Of a DNA stretch of 29,892 nt, positions 8,342 to 15,845 are shown piece after piece; within the stretch, counting starts at the first letter, position 1; each line of letters opens with the position of its first letter. The position numbers and the translations under genes were made by a program. The stretch comes from a virus: positions 1 through 29,892 of IMG/VR virus record IMGVR_UViG_3300035211_000068; one strand, written 5' to 3'. Under the pieces are notes generated by a model that made no database searches, had not been told where the DNA came from, and was given only the letters and a program-made list of their open reading frames with translations.

Positions 8342-8557
8342 TCAGTCCTCAATTCTTGCTACAGCCATAAAGGTTTCACCTTCGCGATTAGTCTGAATAA
8401 AAAAGCCTAGTTCATCTTTATTATCAGGACCTGGTTCGGATAGCCCAAATTTATCTCTGAGTGTCTGAGGTAAGTTAAGACCCCAAGAATTTCCCCTTTT
8501 TGTAACTGGAATGCTAATTATAAGCGTGTCATGTGCTCTTCCTACGGTAGTTTTCAT
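8342..8557 (-). CDS. AbrB/MazE-like small DNA-binding protein
   Basis: The 71-residue protein contains VTKRGNSWGLNLPQTLRDKF (18-37), which fits the SpoVT/AbrB swapped-hairpin fold found in AbrB regulators and MazE antitoxins. Such proteins bind DNA as dimers. The gene stands between the amidase and a hypothetical protein in the replication unit. No toxin-like partner is seen beside it, so a phage regulator seems likelier than an antitoxin. The ribosome site is weak: AAAGG is rather far upstream, so translation may depend on coupling to the amidase gene, which ends six bases before. Confidence 0.65.
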   Translation of the reverse strand: MKTTVGRAHDTLIISIPVTKRGNSWGLNLPQTLRDKFGLSEPGPDNKDELGFFIQTNREGETFMAVARIED

Positions 8558-8562
8558 TTTAG

Positions 8563-9240
8563 TTAGTCACATCCTTTCATTATAAATGAATCAAATCCAT
8601 CTTTCTTAAGTCTTTTTACCTGGTTTTCTGCATTTTCTCTATTTACATATGAACCAGCAACAACTCTGTAATACTCAGGTTTTTTTTCTGTCTGTTCATG
8701 AAATTTTAATCCAAAATAGTTTAATATGCCTTTTACTAAAGCTATGCCTATTTTTTCAATGTTGGCTATAAACCACTTGGCATCGTCAGGATTATCATGA
8801 AAAATAATTTCTATTAAAGCTGCCGGAGCTGTAGTATAACAAGTTTCATACATAGGCTTTCCATGATAAAACTTGTAGCCTTCCTTAACACCTCTATCAC
8901 TAGTTGGTGTTATAGCTGATATTTCTTTATATACAGCCCTTGCTAACTTTTCCCCCTCGCCACCATAGCGGTGACAATACACTTCACATCCTCTTGTTTT
9001 CTTATCAAAAGCATTGGTATGTACAGCAAAATGTACATCAGGTTTCTTGCTATTACTGTCATTAACTATCTGTGTTAAAGACATAGTAGGCTTATTTCTG
9101 TAAACAATGAAGCCGTATCTTTTTAGTATTGGTTCTACTACATCTACTACTGCATTACATCTTCTTTCTTCAGTACCATAATTTCCTGCGCCAATATTTC
9201 TTTCTTGACTTGATGGACTTAGATATATTGATCTCTCCAT
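8563..9240 (-). CDS. Endolysin: N-acetylmuramoyl-L-alanine amidase (Amidase_3) with C-terminal SPOR-type tail
   Basis: The enzyme is expected to cut the amide bond between muramic acid and the stem peptide at lysis. Residues 3-178 are Amidase_3: YLSPSSQERNIGAGNYGTEE supplies glutamate E24/E25, HTNAF gives H74, and ALIEIIFHDN gives the catalytic-position E144. The first zinc histidine of the classical PGHGG motif is replaced by PSSQ, a variant I associate with phage and clostridial members. Residues 190-222 (YYRVVAGSYVNRENAENQVK and following) match the first half of a SPOR peptidoglycan-binding domain. There is no signal peptide, so release needs a holin. ATG 9240 follows GGGAGG. Confidence 0.88.
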   Translation of the reverse strand: MERSIYLSPSSQERNIGAGNYGTEERRCNAVVDVVEPILKRYGFIVYRNKPTMSLTQIVNDSNSKKPDVHFAVHTNAFDKKTRGCEVYCHRYGGEGEKLARAVYKEISAITPTSDRGVKEGYKFYHGKPMYETCYTTAPAALIEIIFHDNPDDAKWFIANIEKIGIALVKGILNYFGLKFHEQTEKKPEYYRVVAGSYVNRENAENQVKRLKKDGFDSFIMKGCD

Positions 9241-9259
9241 CTAATCCCCTCCCTGAATA

Positions 9260-9685
9260 TTATTGGCTGGTGTGATTTTTTAATAGGCTTCGTAAAACAT
9301 TTTTAGCTGATTCTTGCGCTAAATTTTCATACTCAGCTTTTGTCTCTTTTGGCTCTTTTCTTTCTAAACTTTTGTAAATTTCTTCGGCTACTTTATTACT
9401 ATCACTAACTATACTAGCTAAAATGTTGTCACATATTTCTGGCGGTAAATTACTATTAATTATAGCGGATTTTACAGCTATTTGAATCTTTTTTTCTAGT
9501 ATTTCCATGTGTTGTATAGTAAGTAATGTTAACCTTGACCACTCTTTTAAACGGTCTTCTATGGTGTATACATCTGAGTGCACATTTATAGCTTTTTTCT
9601 GCTGAAAATAATGAGTTAATACGTGGTAGATACCTATTGATAATAGTATAAGTAGATTCATACCAGTTTCAAATGAAATACCCAT
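9260..9685 (-). CDS. Membrane-anchored coiled-coil protein next to the amidase (holin-like candidate)
   Basis: I chose ATG 9685 (MGISFETGMNLLILLSIG) because AAGGAGG stands five bases upstream and the promoter start point would fall at about 9711. An upstream ATG at 9727 lies at or before transcription start. The 141-residue product has one N-terminal hydrophobic span (about 5-24), then a long helical, charged body ending in NHTSQ. It is the first gene of the leftward unit and directly precedes the endolysin, the usual place for a holin or holin-accessory protein. The family is not recognised. Confidence 0.7.
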   Translation of the reverse strand: MGISFETGMNLLILLSIGIYHVLTHYFQQKKAINVHSDVYTIEDRLKEWSRLTLLTIQHMEILEKKIQIAVKSAIINSNLPPEICDNILASIVSDSNKVAEEIYKSLERKEPKETKAEYENLAQESAKNVLRSLLKNHTSQ

Positions 9686-9709
9686 CTTTTCCTCCTTATT
9701 GATAATCCT

Positions 9710-9738
9710 GTGTATACATCGTATCACTACATATACAC
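9710..9738. promoter_or_regulatory. Inverted repeat overlapping the replication-unit promoter (putative operator)
   Basis: GTGTATA at 9710-9716 is exactly repeated in inverse as TATACAC at 9732-9738, with 15 bases between. The repeat brackets the -10 box and much of the spacer of the promoter at 9718-9746, so a protein bound here would block polymerase. About two helical turns separate the half-sites, centre to centre. The phage Xre-type protein (3268-3534) or AbrB-like protein (8342-8557) could be the ligand; this is inference. Confidence 0.5.
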
Positions 9739-9746
9739 TAAGTCAA
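9718..9746 (-). promoter_or_regulatory. Sigma-A-type promoter of the replication/lysis unit
   Basis: On the minus strand TTGACT (9746-9741) is followed after 17 bases by TACGAT (9723-9718). The region upstream is extremely A/T-rich (9747-9790), as expected for an UP element. Transcription would start near 9711, leaving a leader of about 25 bases containing the AAGGAGG site for the gene at 9685. A strong terminator just upstream isolates it from the late operon. Confidence 0.8.
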
Positions 9747-9834
9747 TAAAAAAATATTGTAAAAATATACAAAATATATTATAATATAAGAGGATTTATT
9801 TTGTTTCTTTTCAATGTTGGATATCAGAAAGCAC

Positions 9835-9873
9835 AAAAAAAGTTCTGTCTAATAATGGCAGAACTTTTTTTTT
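9835..9873. terminator. Bidirectional Rho-independent terminator
   Basis: GTTCTG (9842-9847) pairs with CAGAAC (9859-9864), extended by the flanking A and T runs. The loop can be shortened by an inner C-G pair and a U-G wobble. The A run (9835-9841) and T run (9865-9873) provide a U-tract in both directions. It ends the long late transcript after the XhlA-like gene at 9953 and separates it from the promoter at 9718-9746. Confidence 0.88.
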
Positions 9874-9952
9874 GCTACCTACTAACAAATTATAATAAAG
9901 GACCTAACAATAAATGATATAATGATTGAATATAATTATATTATACTATAAT

Positions 9953-9980
9953 TTATAATTTTACAATAATAAAATTATAA
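9953..9980. repeat. Perfect A/T-only inverted repeat over a stop codon
   Basis: TTATAATTTTA (9953-9963) is repeated exactly in inverse at 9970-9980, with 6 bases between. The repeat spans the last codons and the TAA of the XhlA-like gene. In RNA this is a weak, A-U-only hairpin. It could protect the 3' end of the message or simply reflect base composition. The rest of the gap to the terminator (9874-9952) is very A/T-rich with no gene visible. Confidence 0.45.
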
Positions 9981-10225
9981 ATTAATACTCCAAGAGCTGT
10001 AAGCAAAATACTTATTATAGCAAGCATAGCCCGGAATACTATATTTGATATTCTATTAAAACCTTTTTCCATTTGAGTTTTAACTTCATCTATACTGTCT
10101 GTAAGCGCTGTTATTTCAGATTTAACCTGGTTTATATCAGCTTGCATCCGGATATCAGCTTTTTCAAGTTCAACTATTCTATTTTTTAGAGTAGTTAATT
10201 CAATTAACTGGCTACACTCATTCAA
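9953..10225 (-). CDS. XhlA-like coiled-coil protein with C-terminal membrane anchor
   Basis: The 90-residue protein has a heptad-like helix over about residues 8-62 (TTLKNRIVELEKADIRMQAD, then KSEITALTDSIDEVKTQMEK) followed by one hydrophobic span (about 66-87) and a short tail VKL. This is the architecture of haemolysin XhlA/holin-accessory proteins of Firmicutes phages, which help lysis from the membrane. It is the last gene of the late transcript, just before the terminator, and its ATG overlaps the end of the polyvalent protein gene by eight bases. Naming rests on architecture more than on residue identity. Confidence 0.68.
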   Translation of the reverse strand: MNECSQLIELTTLKNRIVELEKADIRMQADINQVKSEITALTDSIDEVKTQMEKGFNRISNIVFRAMLAIISILLTALGVLIYNFIIVKL

Positions 10226-13200
10226 TTTTATTCAACTCCTTTTTCTTTTCTTTAAGTGCTTGGTATTCAGACCATAAACTATTACCAAGCTGCTCCATAA
10301 TTCTATGATTTATTAGCTTAGTCGATTTTATTCCCTCTGCTTTAGCATCAGCTTTTATTTTAGCTATGCCATTTTCTTCTTCAAAGTCTGCTACTGCCTG
10401 AGCTGCTTTATCTTTATCCCCATAAATTTTAGACTGTGCCTTCCCGCCATACCTTGTATCATGGAATAAATGGCTACCACGCTTAGCCTTATTAATCCAC
10501 GAATCTTCCGAGTCATTTACAGCTAAAACAAAGTCTGCTATGATACCAGCATAGGATTGTATTAAATAATCTGCTTGTGCTGGTGACCAGCCTATTTTTT
10601 CTAATAGAGGCGCTAAAGCTTTACTAGCTTTAGAGGTACTTTCTTTAGTAATATATCTCTTGCTCTTTTTAGATAGCCTGGCAGATAGCGGCTCAATATC
10701 TCTTCCAAAGTAATCCTTGTTATTACCACTAGTTATAGTAATAATCGGTCCAAAAAAGCCGCCTTTTGCAACCTGAGTAACAGGGTCTAAATATGTTTTT
10801 AAAAATGTATCACCCAATCCCTTAAATGCATCTGGGTCCTTCTGTATAAAGTGCCTTTCAAGCCTTTCAAAAAGTGTTGAAAACAAAAAACCATTTTCTC
10901 TTGTTTTTGGTATTCTCCAATAGTGACCATCCCAGGCTGGAACTAAATAATAAGTATCTTTAGCATAATCTGGTATATCATTATAGGCTTCTTTACCCCA
11001 GATATAATTATTTAAAAAGTAAAATACTATTGTAGGTACAGTAGTAACACCTAATGCTTTAGCTACAGGCTTAAAATTCCCTTTTCCTATGCCTTCTATA
11101 AATAAACTTCTTACCCATTTATCAATACCCTGTGTTCCAGCATTGATGTAAGGGAATATAGCATCAAGGCTTTTAGTTACATCACCGCCTCTAGAAAAAT
11201 TAATAGTAACTTCACCAGACATATAAAGAGCTTCTTTTGCTGCTTGTGCTTCAGCCATGCCGGACCTTAAACTTTTCTTGTACACATGCTTAAATTCTGC
11301 AAGCCTTGGTACAGTTTCTGAAACATCACCAAAGAAATTTAAAAACTTAAATATTGGCTCTACTATTTTCTTTATTGCTCCTTTTTCTCTAAGAGCATCT
11401 TCAACATTAGTTATATTTGAACTGGTACCTCCAAGAGCTTTAAATTTTTGGTACATTTCATTCTTTAAAAGCCTATCTTTAAGTGCCCCTATAATATTAG
11501 CCCCAAAAGTAAATGGATTAGATACACTTCCTTGAATATATGCAGTAGGTATATCTCTGGCTATATTCCTTACAGCAAAAAAAGGATTATACACAGTTAC
11601 AACACTTTTAAATTTATTTGTTACATGTTTATTAATAAGTTTTGTTATTTCTACTTTATTGGCTGTATTTGCATTTTGTATAGTAGCCAAGGCATCCCAT
11701 AAACCCTTATCATTAATTTTTAAAGTTATAGGCTTTCCACCTTCCATAACTATCATAAAGTTACCTTTAATTTTATTACCTGTAATAAGCATTTCATCAA
11801 ATTTCTTGGATAATTCTCCAATAGAAAATTCTTTATTTGAAAATTCATTTATCTTAGATAATAATTCAGCTTTATGCTTACCTAATTTTTCAGTATTAAC
11901 TACCTGGGCAAATGGTGCCATGGCTTCTTTATCATATAATATAGCCGTTATAAGTTCCTGGCCTATCTGGTTACGACGTTCCGCTCTTACTATTTTCTGT
12001 ATCTGGAAAGGTAAACTCTCCATAAGAGGCAATATCGGGTCATCCCCTCCTGTAGCTTCTTTAAGTGCTTTAACCTTTATTACTTTAGTTTTTGCATCCA
12101 GCCCCATACTTTCGATATCTCTAAAAGTTGGAACATAATCAGGATATAAATATCTCATCTTCTGATATTCTCTTTCAGTTAGAAGCCCACCATCTACAGC
12201 CCACTCTCTCATGAAGTCATCTATGAATTGATACAGGTCTTCAGCATGTTTTTTAAGCTGTGGAAACTGCTCTTCATACATTTTAACTATTTCTTTAGCT
12301 TCAGCTATAGGTATAGCTTCTTCTTTTCCTTCAGCATTTGTCTTAAAAAGTACAGGCTTTTTGTTTGCCATTCTTCCTATATGGTGCCTGTGTAACAAGT
12401 AACTCTCATACTCAGCCTGGAAACCCTTTGGCGCAACCAATACATCCTTAAGACTTTTATCACCTATCTTATCGCCAGTCCGGCTAACCAGATTCTCAGT
12501 ATTTATATAGTTAGAGGTAGCATGATGCTTGACATAGTTCTGGCTTGTCATCTTAACACGTTTTCCAGTTTTATCTATTCCCTGCTGCCTGTTGAACACA
12601 TGTGTATAGAACTTGTCCCACATCCGGCTTATTTTAGATTTAGCTTTTTCTCTTGGCTTAATATACACAGGCAGGTTAGAAGCCTCTGTTATCTGCCTGT
12701 TTCTAGCCTGCAATTTTTCATTAGCAAGACTTGAACCTTCAGGAACTATATCTAAACCCATTCTTTCTCTTTCCCGCTGTTTTATAGCTTTAAACTCCTG
12801 TACTAATTGTTTCTGCTTTTCTCCAGTCGTATTTTTTATTTTTTCTCTTAACTGAATTTTTCTGGCTGTATCTACAGCTTTTTCTTTAACCTCATTTTTA
12901 TAAATATTTTCTAAATAATCTATTTCAAAATTTTTATACTCTTTATGATGCATACCTTTTTCCATATATTCCCTTAATGTTTTTGGCTTTTCTATTAATA
13001 CATCCCTCATAGGCTTTTTATAGCCTTTTTGCTTATCAATAATGTGTTCTATTTCATGTCTTATGCCAGCTACTATTTCATTTTCAGACTTACTTTTATT
13101 TATCCTTATTTCAATTTCTTTTACTACACCATCTTCTTTTTTAAATTCAACCCTTGCAAATTTACTTTCTCCTCTTAGTGTTTTATCAACAATAATTTTA

Positions 13201-15020
13201 GTATCCTTGGATGCTAATTTATATTTATCTATATAATACTCCATAATTTTTTTGGGCTCGCTGGAGCCAATTTTGGCTTTAATTTTGCTGCCTATTGTAT
13301 CTAGTAACTTTTTAGATGTATTATAAGCCATACTTTTTCGTACCTTATTATTAACACCTTTAAGACTGGTATCAAGCTTAAATTCTTTTTCAAAAGCAGT
13401 GGCTTCTTTTGTAATAGTAGAAGCCTTTGGTTTTATTTTCTTAAAACCTCTCTGTAATCCTTCACCGCCTACTTCAAAACCGATTCCAGATGCTATCATC
13501 ATTGCTATATTTTCAGGAGTTCTTTCTTCTTTAGTCATAAAAGGTAGCGCAGCTATTGTACCTGCTGTACCAAAACCAGCACCACGAGTAGCTTTTTTAC
13601 CAAGGGTACCTAATAAAGACCTTGTAGGCCCAATACCTTTTTCAACTCCTTTTACTGCACCTTCACCAGCGATAAAGAAAGCTGCTTCTTTAGCTGCATT
13701 CCTTATATAATCTTTAGCTTCTGCATCTCTTTTCTTAAGAGTCTCTAGTATTCCATATGAGCCCCCTGTTATAGCATTTTTGATAATATGTGCAGCTATT
13801 TTTGATTTAGTTACACCAGTCGCAGCTGCACCTACTTTATCCAAGACTATAAATTCCATAACTATAGCTGCAAGTTCTCCTAAAGTCATGCCTATTTTTT
13901 CTTTTAAATCCATTTCGTAATTTTTACCCTTACCCATTAATGCCTTGATAGTATCTTCTTTATCTTCTTCTCTTGCTGCTGATATTTCAGCTTTAGAAGC
14001 CCCCGCTGCCATAGCATCTGTTTCTTTACTATACCCTTTCGGCCATGGATGTTTTTCCATTTCATCAGCCATTTTATTAAAGTCTGCTAATTTTTTTTCA
14101 CTGTCCTTAGTTAATTTTCCATCTTTAAGTTGTAATTTTAAGTCCTTATAGTATTCAGGATCATGAATATAGCCCTTATTCTTTTCTAGGCCACCCCAGG
14201 GATTAGTAACCGGGTCTGGTACAATTCCAGTAGGGTCAATCTCTTCAAGCAGTGTTTGGAAAGCAGTCCTTAACATCTGTGGGCTCTCCTTATTAGTTAA
14301 AAAATCACCAGCAGCTCTAAAAGGTGCAGTAGCCTCGTATCCAAAGCCACCAATAAAAGATGAAGCTGTATCCTTAACTTCACCAAAAAAATTTCCTACT
14401 TTTTCGCCGAATGATTCTTTTCTTTGTGAAATAGAGCCATCATTGCCTAGTCTTGCTATTTTTTTAGCCTGGTCATTCATTTGCTGCATAAATTTAAGTC
14501 TTAAAGTATTTGGGTCAAGGGGGACATCTGATACTTCTTGCTTGGATACAGACTTAATACCATCTTTAGTTACATAGTAATAATTGTGCTCATTTTCCCC
14601 GAACACTTCTATCTCTTTTTGCTGAGTAATAACACTTGCTCCTGAGTCATAATCTATAGTTTTAAATTTATAGACTTTTTTAGCTTTCAATAGTGGCCTT
14701 GCATTAAATTTAGCCAAATAAGAGCCAAAGCTTTTACCAGGTTTAATAGTATTTTCTTTTAATGTAGTTTTAAAATCGGGCTCTTTTAAATCTTTAAAAA
14801 CTGTTACTCTATTAAAAGCATATTGCTGCTCAATAGTCTGCGGGCTATATTCATTTCTAGAAGGTGTATATGCTTTTTTAGTAGGAGCTGAAAGATTAGG
14901 CTTATACAACATAGACTTTTGTCCAGCTTTTTCTATCTGGTATTTATGCTCTAATTCTTTTTCTCTATTTATATATTTATCTGCCTCATTTTCATACTCA
15001 AATACGTCATACCATGCCAT
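10218..15020 (-). CDS. Giant polyvalent internal/ejected virion protein with HExxH zincin site and LPD38-like region
   Basis: This 1600-residue protein is probably packed in the head and ejected with the DNA. A charged N-terminal region (1-370) precedes small hydrophobic, Gly/Ala-rich helices (about 375-530). A zincin-like domain follows, with GIRHEIEHIID (H655, E656, H659) and a likely third ligand in NIYKNEVKEKAVD (about 705-717). Residues 795-980 and 1125-1345 resemble phage polyvalent-protein modules; VYNPFFAVRNIARD (1143-1156) is what I recall of LPD38. The Gly/Ala-rich helices and a hydrophobic patch near 1325-1340 could insert in a membrane. No lysozyme or transglycosylase motif is seen. 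ATG 15020 follows GGGAGGTGCTATAA. It is cotranscribed with the NlpC/P60 protein and the sulfur enzyme. Confidence 0.8.
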   Translation of the reverse strand: MAWYDVFEYENEADKYINREKELEHKYQIEKAGQKSMLYKPNLSAPTKKAYTPSRNEYSPQTIEQQYAFNRVTVFKDLKEPDFKTTLKENTIKPGKSFGSYLAKFNARPLLKAKKVYKFKTIDYDSGASVITQQKEIEVFGENEHNYYYVTKDGIKSVSKQEVSDVPLDPNTLRLKFMQQMNDQAKKIARLGNDGSISQRKESFGEKVGNFFGEVKDTASSFIGGFGYEATAPFRAAGDFLTNKESPQMLRTAFQTLLEEIDPTGIVPDPVTNPWGGLEKNKGYIHDPEYYKDLKLQLKDGKLTKDSEKKLADFNKMADEMEKHPWPKGYSKETDAMAAGASKAEISAAREEDKEDTIKALMGKGKNYEMDLKEKIGMTLGELAAIVMEFIVLDKVGAAATGVTKSKIAAHIIKNAITGGSYGILETLKKRDAEAKDYIRNAAKEAAFFIAGEGAVKGVEKGIGPTRSLLGTLGKKATRGAGFGTAGTIAALPFMTKEERTPENIAMMIASGIGFEVGGEGLQRGFKKIKPKASTITKEATAFEKEFKLDTSLKGVNNKVRKSMAYNTSKKLLDTIGSKIKAKIGSSEPKKIMEYYIDKYKLASKDTKIIVDKTLRGESKFARVEFKKEDGVVKEIEIRINKSKSENEIVAGIRHEIEHIIDKQKGYKKPMRDVLIEKPKTLREYMEKGMHHKEYKNFEIDYLENIYKNEVKEKAVDTARKIQLREKIKNTTGEKQKQLVQEFKAIKQRERERMGLDIVPEGSSLANEKLQARNRQITEASNLPVYIKPREKAKSKISRMWDKFYTHVFNRQQGIDKTGKRVKMTSQNYVKHHATSNYINTENLVSRTGDKIGDKSLKDVLVAPKGFQAEYESYLLHRHHIGRMANKKPVLFKTNAEGKEEAIPIAEAKEIVKMYEEQFPQLKKHAEDLYQFIDDFMREWAVDGGLLTEREYQKMRYLYPDYVPTFRDIESMGLDAKTKVIKVKALKEATGGDDPILPLMESLPFQIQKIVRAERRNQIGQELITAILYDKEAMAPFAQVVNTEKLGKHKAELLSKINEFSNKEFSIGELSKKFDEMLITGNKIKGNFMIVMEGGKPITLKINDKGLWDALATIQNANTANKVEITKLINKHVTNKFKSVVTVYNPFFAVRNIARDIPTAYIQGSVSNPFTFGANIIGALKDRLLKNEMYQKFKALGGTSSNITNVEDALREKGAIKKIVEPIFKFLNFFGDVSETVPRLAEFKHVYKKSLRSGMAEAQAAKEALYMSGEVTINFSRGGDVTKSLDAIFPYINAGTQGIDKWVRSLFIEGIGKGNFKPVAKALGVTTVPTIVFYFLNNYIWGKEAYNDIPDYAKDTYYLVPAWDGHYWRIPKTRENGFLFSTLFERLERHFIQKDPDAFKGLGDTFLKTYLDPVTQVAKGGFFGPIITITSGNNKDYFGRDIEPLSARLSKKSKRYITKESTSKASKALAPLLEKIGWSPAQADYLIQSYAGIIADFVLAVNDSEDSWINKAKRGSHLFHDTRYGGKAQSKIYGDKDKAAQAVADFEEENGIAKIKADAKAEGIKSTKLINHRIMEQLGNSLWSEYQALKEKKKELNKIE

Positions 15021-15831
15021 TTATAGCACCTCCCTTGACTATATTTCGTACTCTGACTAAACCAATTTTTTTAGCAAAAGTATAAGAAGCTGGTTCTATA
15101 ATTTTTAAGCGGTCTATTCTATCTGGATTTTTTTCTAAATGTATGCCATATAGACAAAATTTACATCCAGTACTTCTCTCATATTTATAAATATCACATA
15201 TATTAATATTATTTTTTCTTATAAATTTATCTATTAACTCGTCTGACCATAACCGTAAAGGTACACATTTATTAGGTAAAATACATGTGTGATACCTCTG
15301 CTTTCTTAAATTGCTTTCAACTATTCTTTCACCAGTAATATATTTAAATTTTAATTTTTTAAGAGGTGCTTTCTTTAAATGATAGCAACAATAGCTAGAT
15401 ATTTTAATATTAGTATCTAATAGAAATCTCCATTTATTAGATAATCTAAAATTACCTTTTTTAGCTAGTCTTATATTTTTAGTTTTTTCGCAACAATTGG
15501 GATTTCTAATATCATAAATATATTGAGATTGTTCTTTACTTATAACTGGATATCCATATTTTTTAATAACCTGGGTAAAACTCATAATTGGCTTTACCCA
15601 GGTTATGTCTTTGAAAGTTTTAACAAAATCAATAATACTATTAAACTCAACTCCTGTATTACAGAAAACACAAGGTATATTAAGTCCCATCATATTTCTA
15701 ATTATATACAGTAAAACAGTACTATCTTTACCACCTGAAAAACTTAAAGCTGTATTATCGTGAATTTCTAAATATTTTTTTATAGTTAAAATAGTTTTGT
15801 TTATAAGCATAGTTTCATAATCAGTAAACAT
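15007..15831 (-). CDS. APS/PAPS-reductase-like (phosphoadenosine phosphosulfate reductase family) enzyme with Fe-S ligands
   Basis: I start at ATG 15831, six bases after GGGAGG; an upstream ATG would overlap the previous gene. The 274-residue protein has a PP-loop SFSGGKDSTVLL (30-41), FCNTGVEF (56-63), ITGERIVESNLRKQRY (165-180) and PLRLWSDELIDKFI (191-204), the classic order of PAPS-reductase/ATP-sulfurtransferase enzymes. CCYHLKKAPLKK (C148, C149) plus TGCKFC (C223, C226) match the CC...CxxC ligands of [4Fe-4S] APS reductases and DndC-like proteins. Candidate roles are sulfate reduction, DNA or nucleotide thio-modification, or RNA thiolation. It sits between two virion-protein genes, looks more A/T-rich than either, and is flanked by a 15-base direct repeat, suggesting inserted cargo. 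Confidence 0.82.
   Translation of the reverse strand: MFTDYETMLINKTILTIKKYLEIHDNTALSFSGGKDSTVLLYIIRNMMGLNIPCVFCNTGVEFNSIIDFVKTFKDITWVKPIMSFTQVIKKYGYPVISKEQSQYIYDIRNPNCCEKTKNIRLAKKGNFRLSNKWRFLLDTNIKISSYCCYHLKKAPLKKLKFKYITGERIVESNLRKQRYHTCILPNKCVPLRLWSDELIDKFIRKNNINICDIYKYERSTGCKFCLYGIHLEKNPDRIDRLKIIEPASYTFAKKIGLVRVRNIVKGGAINGMV
15022..15036 (-). repeat. 15-base direct repeat, copy 2 (ribosome site of the 1600-residue protein)
   Basis: AAGGGAGGTGCTATA on the minus strand is identical to 15831-15845. It holds the ribosome site of the gene starting at 15020. The two copies lie 809 bases apart and bracket the PAPS-reductase-like gene. Confidence 0.85.
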
Positions 15832-15845
15832 ATAGCACCTCCCTT
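15831..15845 (-). repeat. 15-base direct repeat, copy 1 (ribosome site of the PAPS-reductase-like gene)
   Basis: AAGGGAGGTGCTATA on the minus strand, with the last A being the first base of the ATG at 15831. Identity over the whole leader, beyond the GGGAGG core, is more than ribosome binding needs and suggests a duplication made when the gene between the copies was inserted. Confidence 0.85.

Noticed and set aside
9266-9275. Repeated GGTGTGAT near gene junctions (also near 6896, 2553 and 29084)
   Set aside because: Short, at varying positions relative to genes and partly inside codons. No symmetry or constant spacing, so no site is claimed.
9926-9950. TTGAAT...TATAAT-like match on the plus strand
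   Set aside because: The spacer is about 15 bases, the DNA is so A/T-rich that such matches are expected by chance, and it would point into genes on the opposite strand.
11659-12138. Long open frame on the plus strand (159 codons)
   Set aside because: It is wholly antisense to the 1600-residue virion protein, lacks a good ribosome site, and its Ser/Leu/Ile-rich sequence is what antisense reading of Lys/Glu-rich coding DNA gives. The same applies to other plus-strand frames, for example at 2200-2580 and 21482-21874.
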